The notes: a model not told the origin generated them from the sequence alone. Shown: positions 12,209 to 20,849, counted from the stretch's first letter. The stretch: DNA of 64,000 nt from Methylibium rhizosphaerae (GCF_006386545.1 NZ_SWAR01000010.1:1-64000); one strand, 5' to 3'. Numbers and translations: made by a program.

Positions 12209-13831
12209 ATGACGCAAGCCTTGTTCGACTACACCGCCCCCTACACCAGCACGCGACTGCCGCTGTTCGCGCGCAACGTCGTCTCCACCTCGCACCCGCT
12301 GGCCGCGCAGGCCGGCTTGCGCATGCTGCTGGCCGGCGGCAATGCGGTCGATGCCGCCATCGCGGCGGCCGCCGCCATCACCGTCACAGAGCCGGTCAGC
12401 AACGGCCTGGGGTCGGACGCCTTCTGCATCCTCTGGGACGGCAAGGCCCTGCACGGCCTCAATGCTTCGGGCCGTGCCCCGGCCGCCTGGACCACTTCCT
12501 ACTTCCGCGCCCGCTACGGCGCCGATGCCAAGACGCCGCCCAAGCGCGGCTGGGATGCGGTCACCGTGCCGGGCGCGGTGGCCGGCTGGGTCGCCTTGAG
12601 CGAACGTTTCGGCAAGCTGCCCTTCGGTGACCTCATGCAGCCGGCCATCGAGATCGCCGAGCGGGGCTATGCGGTGCCGGTGGTGGTGCAGCAGAAGTGG
12701 GCCGCGGCGGCCGGCGAACTGGCCGGCCAGCCGGGTTTTCGCGAGACCTTCCTGCCCTGGGGCCGTGCGCCGCAGGTCGGCGAACGTTTCGTGTTCGCCG
12801 GCGCGGCACGCGCGTTGCGAGCCATTGCTGCGAGCAAGGGGGAGGCCTACTACCGCGGCGAGATTGCGGCGGCCGCGGTGAAACACGCGCAGGCGCATGG
12901 CGGCGCCGTCACGCTCGACGACTTCGCCGCGTACCAGCCCGAGTGGGTGCAGCCCATCGGCCAAGCCTACCGGGGCTACACGCTGCACGAGATCCCGCCC
13001 AATGGCCAGGGCATCGCGGCCCTCATCGCATTGGGCATCCTGTCGAACTTCGACCTGGCCTCGCTGCCGGCCGACGGCGTGGAGTCGCAGCACCTGCAGA
13101 TCGAGGCGATGAAGCTCGCCTTCGCCGACGTGTACCGCTACGTGGCCGAGCCGGCCAGCATGGAAGTCACGCCGGCCCAGATGCTCGATGCGGCCTACCT
13201 GAAGAGCCGCGCGGCGCTCATCGATCCGAAGCGGGCGCAGGACTTCGGCGCCGGCAATCCGGTGAAGGGCGGCACCATCTACCTCACCGCGGCCGACGAG
13301 AGCGGCATGATGGTGAGCTTCATCCAGAGCAACTACATGGGCTTCGGCTCCGGCGTCGTGGTGCCCGAATACGGCCTGTCGATGCAGAACCGCGGCCACG
13401 CGTTTTCGCTCGACGCGAGGAACCCCAACGTGGTGGCGCCGCGCAAGCGCCCGTTCCACACCATCATCCCGGCCTTCCTCACGAAAGACGGGCAGCCGGT
13501 CATGAGCTACGGCGTCATGGGCGCCAACATGCAGCCGCAGGGCCACATGCAGACGCTGGTGCGCATGCTCGACTATCGCCAGAACCCGCAGGCGGCCTGC
13601 GACGCGCCGCGCTGGCGCTACAACGCCGGCCTCGAGATCAACGTCGAGAGCGCGATGAACCCGGCGCTGGTACAGGGCCTGCTCGAGCGCGGCCACCGTA
13701 CCGAGGTCATCCGCGACAGCTACCAGGACTTCGGTGCCGGCCAGTTCATCTGGCGCCTGGGCGACCCGGCGGTGGAGGGCTACGTGGCGGCCAGCGACCC
13801 GCGGCGCGACGGCCAGGCCGTGGGCTTCTGA
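12209..13831 (+). CDS. Gamma-glutamyltransferase family protein
   Basis: A 540-residue Ntn-hydrolase. The N-terminal block STSHPLAAQAGLRMLLAGGNAVDAAIAAAAAITVTEP and the autoprocessing site VKGGT356IYLTAADESGMMVSFIQSNYMGFGSG match the GGT family; Thr356 is the likely nucleophile after self-cleavage. No signal peptide is visible, so this is probably a cytoplasmic GGT-like enzyme acting on glutathione or other gamma-glutamyl or acylated amines. It overlaps the next gene by one base (TGATG) and heads a four-gene plus-strand run. Confidence 0.92.
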   Translation: MTQALFDYTAPYTSTRLPLFARNVVSTSHPLAAQAGLRMLLAGGNAVDAAIAAAAAITVTEPVSNGLGSDAFCILWDGKALHGLNASGRAPAAWTTSYFRARYGADAKTPPKRGWDAVTVPGAVAGWVALSERFGKLPFGDLMQPAIEIAERGYAVPVVVQQKWAAAAGELAGQPGFRETFLPWGRAPQVGERFVFAGAARALRAIAASKGEAYYRGEIAAAAVKHAQAHGGAVTLDDFAAYQPEWVQPIGQAYRGYTLHEIPPNGQGIAALIALGILSNFDLASLPADGVESQHLQIEAMKLAFADVYRYVAEPASMEVTPAQMLDAAYLKSRAALIDPKRAQDFGAGNPVKGGTIYLTAADESGMMVSFIQSNYMGFGSGVVVPEYGLSMQNRGHAFSLDARNPNVVAPRKRPFHTIIPAFLTKDGQPVMSYGVMGANMQPQGHMQTLVRMLDYRQNPQAACDAPRWRYNAGLEINVESAMNPALVQGLLERGHRTEVIRDSYQDFGAGQFIWRLGDPAVEGYVAASDPRRDGQAVGF

Positions 13832-14742
13832 TGACGGCAGTCTCCACGGCCGGCGCCGGCGCGCGCCCCTCGGTGCTGCCCGGCCTCGCGCTCGCGCTGG
13901 CCGGCTCGATCGCCTTCTCCGGCAAGGCCATCATCGTGAAGCTGGCCTACCGCTACGGGGTCGATGCGGTCACGCTCATCATGTACCGCATGCTGTTCGC
14001 GGCGCCGCTGTTCGCGTTGATCGCATGGTGGTCCGGCCGCGGCAAGCCGGCGCTCTCGAAGCGCGACTGGCTGGGCATCCTGGGCCTGGGCGTGAGCGGC
14101 TACTACCTGGCGAGCTTCCTCGACTTCCTGGGCCTGCAGTACGTCACCGCCAGCCTCGAGCGGCTCATCCTCTACCTCAACCCGACCATCGTGCTGGTGC
14201 TCGGCATGCTGTTCTTCAAGAAGAAGGTCACGCTGCGCCAGCTGCTGGCCATCGGGGTCAGCTATGCGGGCGTGCTGGTGGTGTTCGGCCATGAGGTGAG
14301 CTTCGAGAGCCGCAACGTGCCGCTGGGCACGGCGCTGGTGTTCGCAAGCGCGGTGTCGTATGCGGTCTACCTCGTCTACAGCGGCGAACTCGTGCAGCGG
14401 CTGGGCTCGTTGCGGCTGGTGGGCTGGGCCAGCCTCGTGGCGTGCGCCTTCTGCATCGGCCAGTTCCTCGTGCTGCGGCCGGTGTCGGCGGCGGTGGTGG
14501 CCCCGGAGGTGATCTGGCTGTCGGTGCTCAACGCCACCTTGTGCACGGTGGCACCGGTGCTGATGGTCATGATGGCGATCGAGCGCGTCGGCGCCACCCT
14601 GGCCGCGCAGACCGGCATGGTGGGGCCCTTGTCCACGCTGCTGATGGGGGTGGCGATCCTGGGCGAGCCTTTCACCCCCTGGATCGCCGCCGGCACGGCG
14701 CTGGTGCTGGCAGGTGTGTGGCTTCTGGCCAAGTGGAGATGA
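13831..14742 (+). CDS. DMT-superfamily (EamA) permease
   Basis: A 303-residue protein with about ten membrane helices in two EamA repeats (ALAGSIAFSGKAIIVKLAYRYGVDAVTLIMYRMLFAAP; FASAVSYAVYLVYSGELVQRLGS). It probably exports a small metabolite or amino-acid derivative. Tight coupling to the GGT-like gene upstream and the SDR gene downstream suggests export or uptake of a substrate or product of those enzymes; this is inference. Confidence 0.9.
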   Translation: MTAVSTAGAGARPSVLPGLALALAGSIAFSGKAIIVKLAYRYGVDAVTLIMYRMLFAAPLFALIAWWSGRGKPALSKRDWLGILGLGVSGYYLASFLDFLGLQYVTASLERLILYLNPTIVLVLGMLFFKKKVTLRQLLAIGVSYAGVLVVFGHEVSFESRNVPLGTALVFASAVSYAVYLVYSGELVQRLGSLRLVGWASLVACAFCIGQFLVLRPVSAAVVAPEVIWLSVLNATLCTVAPVLMVMMAIERVGATLAAQTGMVGPLSTLLMGVAILGEPFTPWIAAGTALVLAGVWLLAKWR

Positions 14743-14744
14743 CG

Positions 14745-15524
14745 ATGGATCTGGGTATTGAAGGCAAGTGGGCGCTGGTGTGCGCCGCCAGCAAGGGGCT
14801 GGGCAAGGGCTGCGCGCAGGCGCTGGTGGCCGAAGGCGTGAACGTGGTGGTCACCGCGCGCGGGGCCGAGGCGCTGGAGGCCACGGCGGCCGAGCTGCGC
14901 GCGCTGAGGCGCGCGCAGGTGCTGGCGGTGGCGGGCGACATCACCACGCCCGAGGGCCGGGCCGCCGCGCTGGCCGCCTGCCCGCAGGTGGACATCCTCG
15001 TCAACAACGCCGGCGGCCCGCCGCCGGGCGATTTCCGCGACTGGGATCGCGACGCGTGGATCAAGGCGCTGGACGCCAACATGCTCACCCCCATCGAGCT
15101 GATGAAGGCGGTGGTGGACCCGATGATGTCGCGCGGCTTCGGGCGCATTGTGAACATCACCTCCGGCGCTGTGAAGGCGCCGATCGACGTGCTGGGCCTG
15201 TCCAACGGCGCCCGTTCGGGCCTCACCGGCTTCGTGGCGGGCCTCGCCCGCAAGACGGTGGCGAAGAACGTGACCATCAACAACCTGCTGCCCGGCCCGT
15301 TCGACACCGACCGCCTGGCCGCCACGATGGCCGGCGCGGCCAAGGCAAGCGGCCAGCCGCTGGAGGCGGTGATGGAGCAGCGCCGCAAGCAGAACCCGGC
15401 CGGCCGCTTCGGCACCGCGGCCGAGTTCGGCGCCGCCTGCGCCTTCCTGTGCAGCGTGCATGCGGGTTTCATCACCGGCCAGAACCTGCTGATGGACGGC
15501 GGTGCCTACCCGGGCACCTTCTGA
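14745..15524 (+). CDS. SDR-family NAD(P)-dependent oxidoreductase
   Basis: A 259-residue short-chain dehydrogenase. It has a cofactor motif ASKGLGKGCA in place of TGxxxGxG, an LVNNAGGPPPG motif and a strand ending in NITSG. The usual YxxxK catalytic pair is not in standard form (after IVNITSGAVKAPIDVLGLSNGARSGLTG a Tyr is missing), as in one SDR subgroup whose activity is uncertain. ATG at 14745 is preferred because GGAG at 14735-14738 is correctly spaced; an ATG at 14739 overlaps the previous stop. Confidence 0.9.
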   Translation: MDLGIEGKWALVCAASKGLGKGCAQALVAEGVNVVVTARGAEALEATAAELRALRRAQVLAVAGDITTPEGRAAALAACPQVDILVNNAGGPPPGDFRDWDRDAWIKALDANMLTPIELMKAVVDPMMSRGFGRIVNITSGAVKAPIDVLGLSNGARSGLTGFVAGLARKTVAKNVTINNLLPGPFDTDRLAATMAGAAKASGQPLEAVMEQRRKQNPAGRFGTAAEFGAACAFLCSVHAGFITGQNLLMDGGAYPGTF

Positions 15525-15543
15525 ACGAACAAGGCGGCGGGCG

Positions 15544-16191
15544 ATGGCTGGCGGCGGCTACATCCTCTACGGCGCGCAGGGTTCGGGCTCCGCGGCCGTC
15601 GAGGTGGCGCTCTGCTGGTGCGGCCTGCCGTTCCGGGTGGTCGAGGCGGCCACCTGGGAGCCGGGCTCGGCGCTCGACGAGCTGCGCGGCGTCAACCCGC
15701 TGTGCCAGATCCCCACGCTGGTGCTGCCCGACGGCACCGTGCTGACCGAAAGCGCCGCCATCCTCATCCACCTGGGGCTCGCCCACCCGCGCAGCGGCCT
15801 GCTGCCCGAGGAGGCCTCGGCACGGGCGCGCGTGGTGCGCGGCCTCGTCTACGTGGCGGCCAACTGCTATGCGGCCGTGGGCATCAGCGACTATCCGGAG
15901 CGCTGGCTTCAGCAGCCCGACGAGGCGGCAGTGGAGAACCTGCGCAAGGGGACCCGGCAGCGGCTGGCCGCGTTGTGGAACGTGTTCGCCGACAGCTTCG
16001 AGGCCGCGCCGTGGCTCGGCGGCGCCGAGCCGGATGCGCTCGACCTCCATGCCGCCACCATCTCGAAGTGGTCAGGCGCGCGGGCGCATCTCAAGAAAGC
16101 CCGGCCGGCGTTTCATGCGCTGATGCTGAAGGTCGAGGCGCATCCGAAGGTGGCGCCGGTGTTCGAGCGGCACTGGCCTTCGCAGCCTTGA
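15544..16191 (+). CDS. Glutathione S-transferase family protein
   Basis: A 215-residue protein with an N-terminal thioredoxin-like domain (YILYGAQGSGSAAVEVALCWCGLPFRVVEAATW...NPLCQIPTLVLPDGTVLTESAAILIHLG, including the cis-Pro and the ES glutathione contact) and an all-helical C-terminal half. It closes the GGT-DMT-SDR-GST gene run. Combined with the gamma-glutamyltransferase, it hints at glutathione-linked metabolism in this cluster. It is convergent with the PEP-CTERM gene only six bases away. Confidence 0.92.
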   Translation: MAGGGYILYGAQGSGSAAVEVALCWCGLPFRVVEAATWEPGSALDELRGVNPLCQIPTLVLPDGTVLTESAAILIHLGLAHPRSGLLPEEASARARVVRGLVYVAANCYAAVGISDYPERWLQQPDEAAVENLRKGTRQRLAALWNVFADSFEAAPWLGGAEPDALDLHAATISKWSGARAHLKKARPAFHALMLKVEAHPKVAPVFERHWPSQP

Positions 16192-16197
16192 GCCGGG

Positions 16198-16836
16198 TCA
16201 AGCGGCGGGGGCGATCTGCCTGGCGGCCTTGCGGCGCCGTGCGGCCCAGCCCACCGCTCCGAGGCCGAGCGCCATCATGGCGTAGGTTTCGGGTTCCGGC
16301 ACGGCTGCTGCAACGGTGAGCGAGCCATAGGCGGCGGTGCGGCCGTCGTAGGCGAGGAAGCTGTTGCGCGGCACCGAGATGCTGTTGTGCATGTCGATGA
16401 ACGGAATGTCGGCGCTGCCGTACACGCCGCCCACCAGGTCGACCACCTGGCCGCCTTGGATCAGGAAGCCGGGGGCCGAGGCGAAGCCGGAGCCGTTGCG
16501 AAAGCCGGCCAGGGTGACGTTTTCGGTGCCGGTGGCGTATTGCGACCGGCCGAAGGGCAGGAAGAAGTCGAAGATGCTCGCGGTGTTGTTGAGGCCGTCG
16601 GTGGCGAGGATGGCGCTGTCGACCGAGAAGCCGCCGGTGAAGGTGTCGCCCACGCTCAGGCAGCCGAAGGTGTAGTAGCCGCTGAGGGCGTTGTTGCAGG
16701 CCGAGTACTGCTCGATGCGGTCGATGGTGAGCGTGATGCTGTAGGCGGTGGTCTGCGACGCTGCCTGGGCCGCGCCGGCCAGCACCGAGCCGACCATGAT
16801 CGCGATGGCGGCCAGTGCCTTTGTGATCGGGGACAT
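16198..16836 (-). CDS. PEP-CTERM sorting-domain protein
   Basis: A 212-residue secreted protein with a signal peptide (MSPITKALAAIAIMVGSVLAGAAQAA) and a C-terminal sorting signal VPEPETYAMMALGLGAVGWAARRRK: the PEP motif, a hydrophobic helix and a basic tail. PEP-CTERM proteins are processed by an exosortase and linked to exopolysaccharide or biofilm matrix. The central region is Gly/Asn/Thr-rich with no recognised enzyme motif. ATG at 16836 is chosen for its clear GGAGAGG Shine-Dalgarno. No exosortase gene is in the window. Confidence 0.93.
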   Translation of the reverse strand: MSPITKALAAIAIMVGSVLAGAAQAASQTTAYSITLTIDRIEQYSACNNALSGYYTFGCLSVGDTFTGGFSVDSAILATDGLNNTASIFDFFLPFGRSQYATGTENVTLAGFRNGSGFASAPGFLIQGGQVVDLVGGVYGSADIPFIDMHNSISVPRNSFLAYDGRTAAYGSLTVAAAVPEPETYAMMALGLGAVGWAARRRKAARQIAPAA

Positions 16837-16939
16837 GAACCTCTCCTGTGTTCGGGCGGCCGTGGATGTGCGGCCTGCCGCTGGGCACTGTCTGGCGTCG
16901 GCCGTCAAGCCTCAACCCCCGAGACAGGTGCCTTACACC

Positions 16940-17857
16940 TTATGGAGCGGAACGTCGCGACGACACCACGATGCCCGCCACGATCAGCGCGAACGCGGCG
17001 CCGTGGTACCAGCGCGGCGGCTCGCCCAGCAGCGCGGCCGACAGTACCGCCGCGAACACCGGCGTGAGGTTGCCGAAGAAGGCGGCCACCGTCGGCCCGG
17101 CGGTGGCCACGCCCAGGCCCCAGCAGCGGTAGGCCACGATGGAGGGGCCGACCGCCACGTACACCAGCGCTGCCACCACCCAGCCGTTCCAGCGGATGGG
17201 CGCGGCCCCGGCCAGCCCTTCGCCGAGGGCCGCGCCGCCCGCCCCGAGCAGCCCGAAGATCACCTGCACCAGCAGCACCTCGGCCCAGCCCCACGGCGGC
17301 CTCCGGTCGCCCTGCATGTGCGCCGGCGGGCGCGCCAGCAGCCAGCTGTAGACCGCCCAGGCGATGATGGCCGCGACGATGTAGAAGTCGCCCGCGACCA
17401 GCTGCACGCGCGCCAGCGCCGTGAAGTCGCCGCGGGCGATCACCAGCAGCACCCCCGCACCGGAGAGCACCGCGCCCACCAGTTGGCGGCGTGTTGGGTG
17501 CACGCCATAGAAGAGCGAGCCCACCACCAGCATCCACAAGGGCATGCTGGCCGCGATGAGGGTCACGTTGATCGGCGTGGACGTGACCAGCGCCAGGTAC
17601 TGCAGCGCGTTGTAGCTGCCCACGCCGAGCAGCCCCAGCCACAGCAGGTAGGGCCAGCGCGACGCGATGTCGCCGGGCGCGCGCAAGGCGCGCCAGCCCA
17701 GTGCCAGCAGCAGCGCACCCGCCAGCACCCAGCGCAGGAAGTTCAGCATCAGCGGCGGCACGCTGCCCACCAGCAGCCGGCCGACCACCGCGTTGCCCGC
17801 CCACAGCAGCGGCGGCAGGCTCATGAGCAGGGCGGTCCTGGGAGTGATCTTGTGCAT
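16940..17857 (-). CDS. DMT-superfamily (EamA) permease
   Basis: A 305-residue protein with ten predicted helices in two EamA halves, starting MHKITPRTALLMSLPPLLWAGNAVVGRLLVG. It probably exports amino acids or other metabolites, substrate unknown. It is 10 bases downstream of the DUF2007 gene on the same strand, so the two may be cotranscribed. Confidence 0.92.
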   Translation of the reverse strand: MHKITPRTALLMSLPPLLWAGNAVVGRLLVGSVPPLMLNFLRWVLAGALLLALGWRALRAPGDIASRWPYLLWLGLLGVGSYNALQYLALVTSTPINVTLIAASMPLWMLVVGSLFYGVHPTRRQLVGAVLSGAGVLLVIARGDFTALARVQLVAGDFYIVAAIIAWAVYSWLLARPPAHMQGDRRPPWGWAEVLLVQVIFGLLGAGGAALGEGLAGAAPIRWNGWVVAALVYVAVGPSIVAYRCWGLGVATAGPTVAAFFGNLTPVFAAVLSAALLGEPPRWYHGAAFALIVAGIVVSSRRSAP

Positions 17858-17867
17858 CGGCAGGGGG

Positions 17868-18176
17868 TCAGGTCGCGGGCATCAGCGTGCCGCAGTTCCA
17901 GCATTGCTCGAAGGGGCCGTCGATGCGCTCGTGGCAGGCCGGGCACACCCAGTGGCGCACCGGCGCATGGCGCAGCTCGTCGAGCAGCAGCCGCGCACGC
18001 TCGAGCTGGTCGTCGTCCTCGACCCAGATCTCGGGCAGGCACTGGTCGGGCGGCATCTCGCCGGCAATGCTGCTGGCGTAGGCGCGTTGCACGCGCGCTT
18101 CGATGCCGGCCTGCGTGAGCATGTCGGCCCACAGCGTGGCAATGGCGAGGTTCGGGGCAGGGATGAGGCGGCGCAT
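17868..18176 (-). CDS. DUF2007 domain / zinc-ribbon protein
   Basis: A 102-residue protein. Residues 1-65 fit DUF2007 (MRRLIPAPNLAIATLWADMLTQAGIEARVQ), a putative signal-transducing fold related to PII-like proteins. The tail has a zinc ribbon with C78-x2-C81 and C92-x2-C95 (CPACHERIDGPFEQCWNCG). Function is unknown. The ATG at 18176 lies about 65 bases from the divergent quinone oxidoreductase gene. Confidence 0.85.
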   Translation of the reverse strand: MRRLIPAPNLAIATLWADMLTQAGIEARVQRAYASSIAGEMPPDQCLPEIWVEDDDQLERARLLLDELRHAPVRHWVCPACHERIDGPFEQCWNCGTLMPAT

Positions 18177-18242
18177 CGGGCGGTCAACGGCTGAGGCTGG
18201 CACGATAGCGGACTTCCAAGGCAGTCGAGGACGGAGCAGAAC

Positions 18243-19235
18243 ATGACCGAGACGGTGAAGGCCATCCAGGCCAAGGCAGCTGGTGGCCCCGAGGTGCTGC
18301 AGCTCGTGCAGTTGCAGGTGGGCGAGCCGGGTCCGGGCGAGATCCGCATCCGGCACCATGCGGTGGGCCTGAACTACATCGACGTGTACCACCGCACCGG
18401 GCTGTATGCCTTGCCCTTCCCGCTGACGCTCGGCATGGAAGGCGCGGGCATCGTCGAGGCGGTAGGCGAGGGCGTCACCCACCTGAAGCCGGGCGACCGC
18501 GCCGCCTATGCGAGCCAGCCGCCCGGCGCCTACAGCGAGGCGCGCGTGATGCCGGCCCGCTGCGTGGTGAAGCTGCCGCAATCCGTGAGCTTCGAACAGG
18601 GCGCCGCGATGATGCTCAAGGGGCTGACGGCGCAGTACCTGCTGCGCAAGACCCTGCCCCAGGGCGGATTGAACCCGGGCGACTTCGTGCTGTTCCATGC
18701 CGCCGCCGGCGGCGTGGGCCTGATTGCCTGCCAATGGGCGCGGGCGCTCGGGCTGCAGCTGATCGGCACGGCCGGCAGCGACGAGAAGTGCGTGCTGGCG
18801 AAGGCCAACGGGGCCGCCTTCGCGATCAACTACAACCGCGAGGACTTCGTCGCCCGCGTGAAGGAGATCACGGCCGGCCGCGGCGTGAAGGCGGTGTACG
18901 ACTCGGTGGGCAAGGACACCTTCGAGCGCTCGCTCGACTGCCTGCAGCCCTTCGGCCTGCTCGCGAGTTTCGGCAATGCGTCGGGCCCGGTGTCGCCCAT
19001 CAACATCGGCCTTCTGGCGGCCAAGGGTTCGCTCTACGTGAGCCGGCCGACGCTGTTCACCCACCTGGCCACCCGTGAATCGACCCAGGCCATGGCCGAC
19101 GAGCTGTTCGCGGTCGTGGAGAGCGGGCAGGTCAGGATCGCGGTGGAGCAGCGCTACGGCCTGGCCGATGCGGCGCAGGCGCACCGCGACCTCGAAGCCC
19201 GCAAGACCATCGGGTCCAGCGTGCTGCTGCCCTGA
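18243..19235 (+). CDS. qorA: NADPH:quinone oxidoreductase (zeta-crystallin type)
   Basis: A 330-residue medium-chain dehydrogenase without zinc ligands. It has VGLNYIDVYHRTGLY and PLTLGMEGAGIVEAVGEGV near the N-terminus and the nucleotide motif HAAAGGVGLIACQWARALG around residue 155. It reduces quinones with NADPH, in the cytoplasm. A GGAGC ribosome-binding site precedes the ATG. It is separated from cysE by a 198-base region that can fold strongly. Confidence 0.92.
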   Translation: MTETVKAIQAKAAGGPEVLQLVQLQVGEPGPGEIRIRHHAVGLNYIDVYHRTGLYALPFPLTLGMEGAGIVEAVGEGVTHLKPGDRAAYASQPPGAYSEARVMPARCVVKLPQSVSFEQGAAMMLKGLTAQYLLRKTLPQGGLNPGDFVLFHAAAGGVGLIACQWARALGLQLIGTAGSDEKCVLAKANGAAFAINYNREDFVARVKEITAGRGVKAVYDSVGKDTFERSLDCLQPFGLLASFGNASGPVSPINIGLLAAKGSLYVSRPTLFTHLATRESTQAMADELFAVVESGQVRIAVEQRYGLADAAQAHRDLEARKTIGSSVLLP

Positions 19236-19286
19236 GCGGCACAATGGCGGGGTTTTCATCGCCCGACACCATGTCGCCATTGAGTC

Positions 19287-19419
19287 AAGTCAAGGACCGT
19301 CCGCACGACAAGCACGCCGCCTGGCGCTGTTGCTGTTGTCGCTGACGACTTCGCCTGCCGGGCGGACGCACAGCCCTTGCCACAGCCCTTGCAAGTGCGC
19401 CGCCCCACGTCCTTGACTT
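19287..19419 (+). promoter_or_regulatory. Structured 5' leader of cysE (predicted three-way junction)
   Basis: Two arms, AAGTCAAGGAC (19287-19297) and GTCCTTGACTT (19409-19419), are perfectly complementary over 11 bp. They enclose two further stems: CGACAA/TTGTCG (19306-19311 with 19336-19341) and GGGCGGaCGCAC/GTGCGCCGCCC (19360-19371 with 19395-19405, one bulged A). The loop of the last stem carries a tandem 12-base repeat, CACAGCCCTTGC twice. The outer 3' arm ends 14 bases before the cysE ATG, close to the GGGAAG ribosome-binding site. It matches no riboswitch class I recognise. It could also be a small mobile repeat. Confidence 0.5.
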
Positions 19420-19433
19420 CGGGAAGACCCACC

Positions 19434-20216
19434 ATGTTCGAGCGCATCAAAGAAGACATCGCCTGCATCCTGGAACGCGACCCCGCCGCGCGGTCGCGCT
19501 GGGAGGTGGTGACCTGCTACCCCGGCTTCCATGCCCTGGTGATGCACCGCTGGGCGCATGCCTGCTGGCACAACGGCTGGCATGTCACCGCCCGCTTCAT
19601 CTCGCACGTGGCCCGCTTCCTCACCGGCATCGAGATCCACCCGGGCGCGGTGATCGGCCGGCGGGTGTTCATCGACCATGGCATGGGCATCGTCATCGGC
19701 GAGACGGCCGAGGTGGGCGACGAATGCACCATCTACCAGGGCGTCACGCTGGGCGGCACCTCGCTGCACCGGGGGGCCAAGCGCCACCCGACACTGGGTC
19801 GCGGCGTCATCGTCGGAGCCAACTCCCAGGTGCTGGGCGGGTTCACCGTAGGCGACGGTGCGCGCATCGGCTCGGGGGCGGTGGTGGTGAAGCCGGTGCC
19901 GCCGGGGGCCACCGCAGTGGGCAACCCGGCCCGCATCATCGTGGCCGACAGCGATGCCAGCCGCGAAGAGGCCGCCGCCCGCATGGGCTTCTCGGCCTAT
20001 GGCGTGACGCAGGGCGACGACCCGGTGGCCCAGGCGATGAAGGGCCTGATCGACAACGCCTCCAGCCACGAGCACCAGATTGCGTTGCTGTGGCAGGCCA
20101 TCGAGAAGCTCTCGTCCGGCGGCGCACGGGAGATCCCGGCCTCCGACTGCGTGCCGCAGGACGCGCAGAAGGACGAGCACTTCGACGCCGAACGCCTCAA
20201 CAGGCTTGTGAAGTAG
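19434..20216 (+). CDS. cysE: Serine O-acetyltransferase
   Basis: A 260-residue enzyme that makes O-acetylserine from serine and acetyl-CoA, the first step of cysteine synthesis. It has a short N-terminal helical domain (MFERIKEDIACILERDPAARSRWEVVTCYPGFHAL) and a left-handed beta-helix with IEIHPGAVIGRRVFIDHGMGIVIGETAEVGDE and TLGGTSLHRGAKRHPTLGRGVIVGANSQVLG. An extra C-terminal helical tail of about 85 residues follows GNPARI. It is convergent with mogA across a palindromic repeat that includes its TAG stop. Confidence 0.95.
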   Translation: MFERIKEDIACILERDPAARSRWEVVTCYPGFHALVMHRWAHACWHNGWHVTARFISHVARFLTGIEIHPGAVIGRRVFIDHGMGIVIGETAEVGDECTIYQGVTLGGTSLHRGAKRHPTLGRGVIVGANSQVLGGFTVGDGARIGSGAVVVKPVPPGATAVGNPARIIVADSDASREEAAARMGFSAYGVTQGDDPVAQAMKGLIDNASSHEHQIALLWQAIEKLSSGGAREIPASDCVPQDAQKDEHFDAERLNRLVK

Positions 20217-20274
20217 TGACTGGTGATTGGTGACTGGTGAATTCACAAGTCACCGGTCACGGGTCACAAGTCAC
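20216..20274. repeat. Palindromic array of GTGAC/GTCAC units between convergent genes
   Basis: The whole 54-base gap between cysE and mogA, plus both stop codons, is made of repeats of GTGAC, GTGATT and GTGAA on the left and their complements CACAAGTCAC, CACCGGTCAC and CGGGTCAC on the right. The arms meet at GAATTC (20239-20244). The two arms form an imperfect inverted repeat of roughly 26 and 33 bases, foldable into a long hairpin in either transcript. It may serve as a bidirectional terminator or be a dispersed intergenic repeat. Confidence 0.75.
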
Positions 20275-20849
20275 TTCTTGCGGGGCCGGAAGGCGGCGCA
20301 GACCGCGGGGTCCGTCTCGATGTACGGGCCGCCGATGAGGTCGATGCAGTAGGGCACTGCGGCGAAGATGCCGTGCACGCGGGGCTTGCCGTCGTCGCCT
20401 TTCAGGCCTTCGAGGGTTTCGGCGATCGACTTCGGCTGCCCTGGCAGGTTGATGATGAGCGCCTTGCCGCGGATCACCGCCACCTGTCGCGACAGGATGG
20501 CGGTGGGCACGAAATTGAGGCTGATCTGGCGCATCTGCTCGCCGAAGCCGGGCATCACCTTGTCGGCCACGGCCAGCGTGGCCTCGGGGGTCACGTCGCG
20601 CGGCGCCGGGCCGGTGCCGCCGGTGGTGAGCACGAGGTCGCAGCGTTCGGCATCGACCAGCTCGCGCAGCGTGGCGCTGATGCCGGCCTCTTCATCGGGG
20701 ATGAGCCGGGTGACCCAGTCGATCGGGTTGCGCACCGCGCGCTGCAGCCAGTCCTGCAGCGAGGGCAGGCCCTTGTCTTCATAGACACCGGCCGAGGCGC
20801 GGTCGCTCACCGAAACGAGGCCGATCCTCACGCGGTCGAGTTCACTCAT
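20271..20849 (-). CDS. mogA: Molybdopterin adenylyltransferase MogA
   Basis: A 192-residue MogA/MoaB-fold enzyme that adenylates molybdopterin before molybdenum insertion. Motifs are GLVSVSDRASAGVYEDKGLPSL, LVLTTGGTGPAPRDVTPEA (the GGTG nucleotide loop) and LIINLPGQPKSI (conserved Pro-Gly-x-Pro). It supplies cofactor for molybdoenzymes such as the nitrate reductase encoded about 16 kb away. The start overlaps the end of darP by eight bases. Confidence 0.94.
   Translation of the reverse strand: MSELDRVRIGLVSVSDRASAGVYEDKGLPSLQDWLQRAVRNPIDWVTRLIPDEEAGISATLRELVDAERCDLVLTTGGTGPAPRDVTPEATLAVADKVMPGFGEQMRQISLNFVPTAILSRQVAVIRGKALIINLPGQPKSIAETLEGLKGDDGKPRVHGIFAAVPYCIDLIGGPYIETDPAVCAAFRPRKK

Noticed and set aside
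14442-14744. Upstream in-frame extension of the SDR gene into the permease gene
   Set aside because: The extension is antagonised by the real permease frame, and the SDR domain starts at the ATG 14745 with its own ribosome-binding site.
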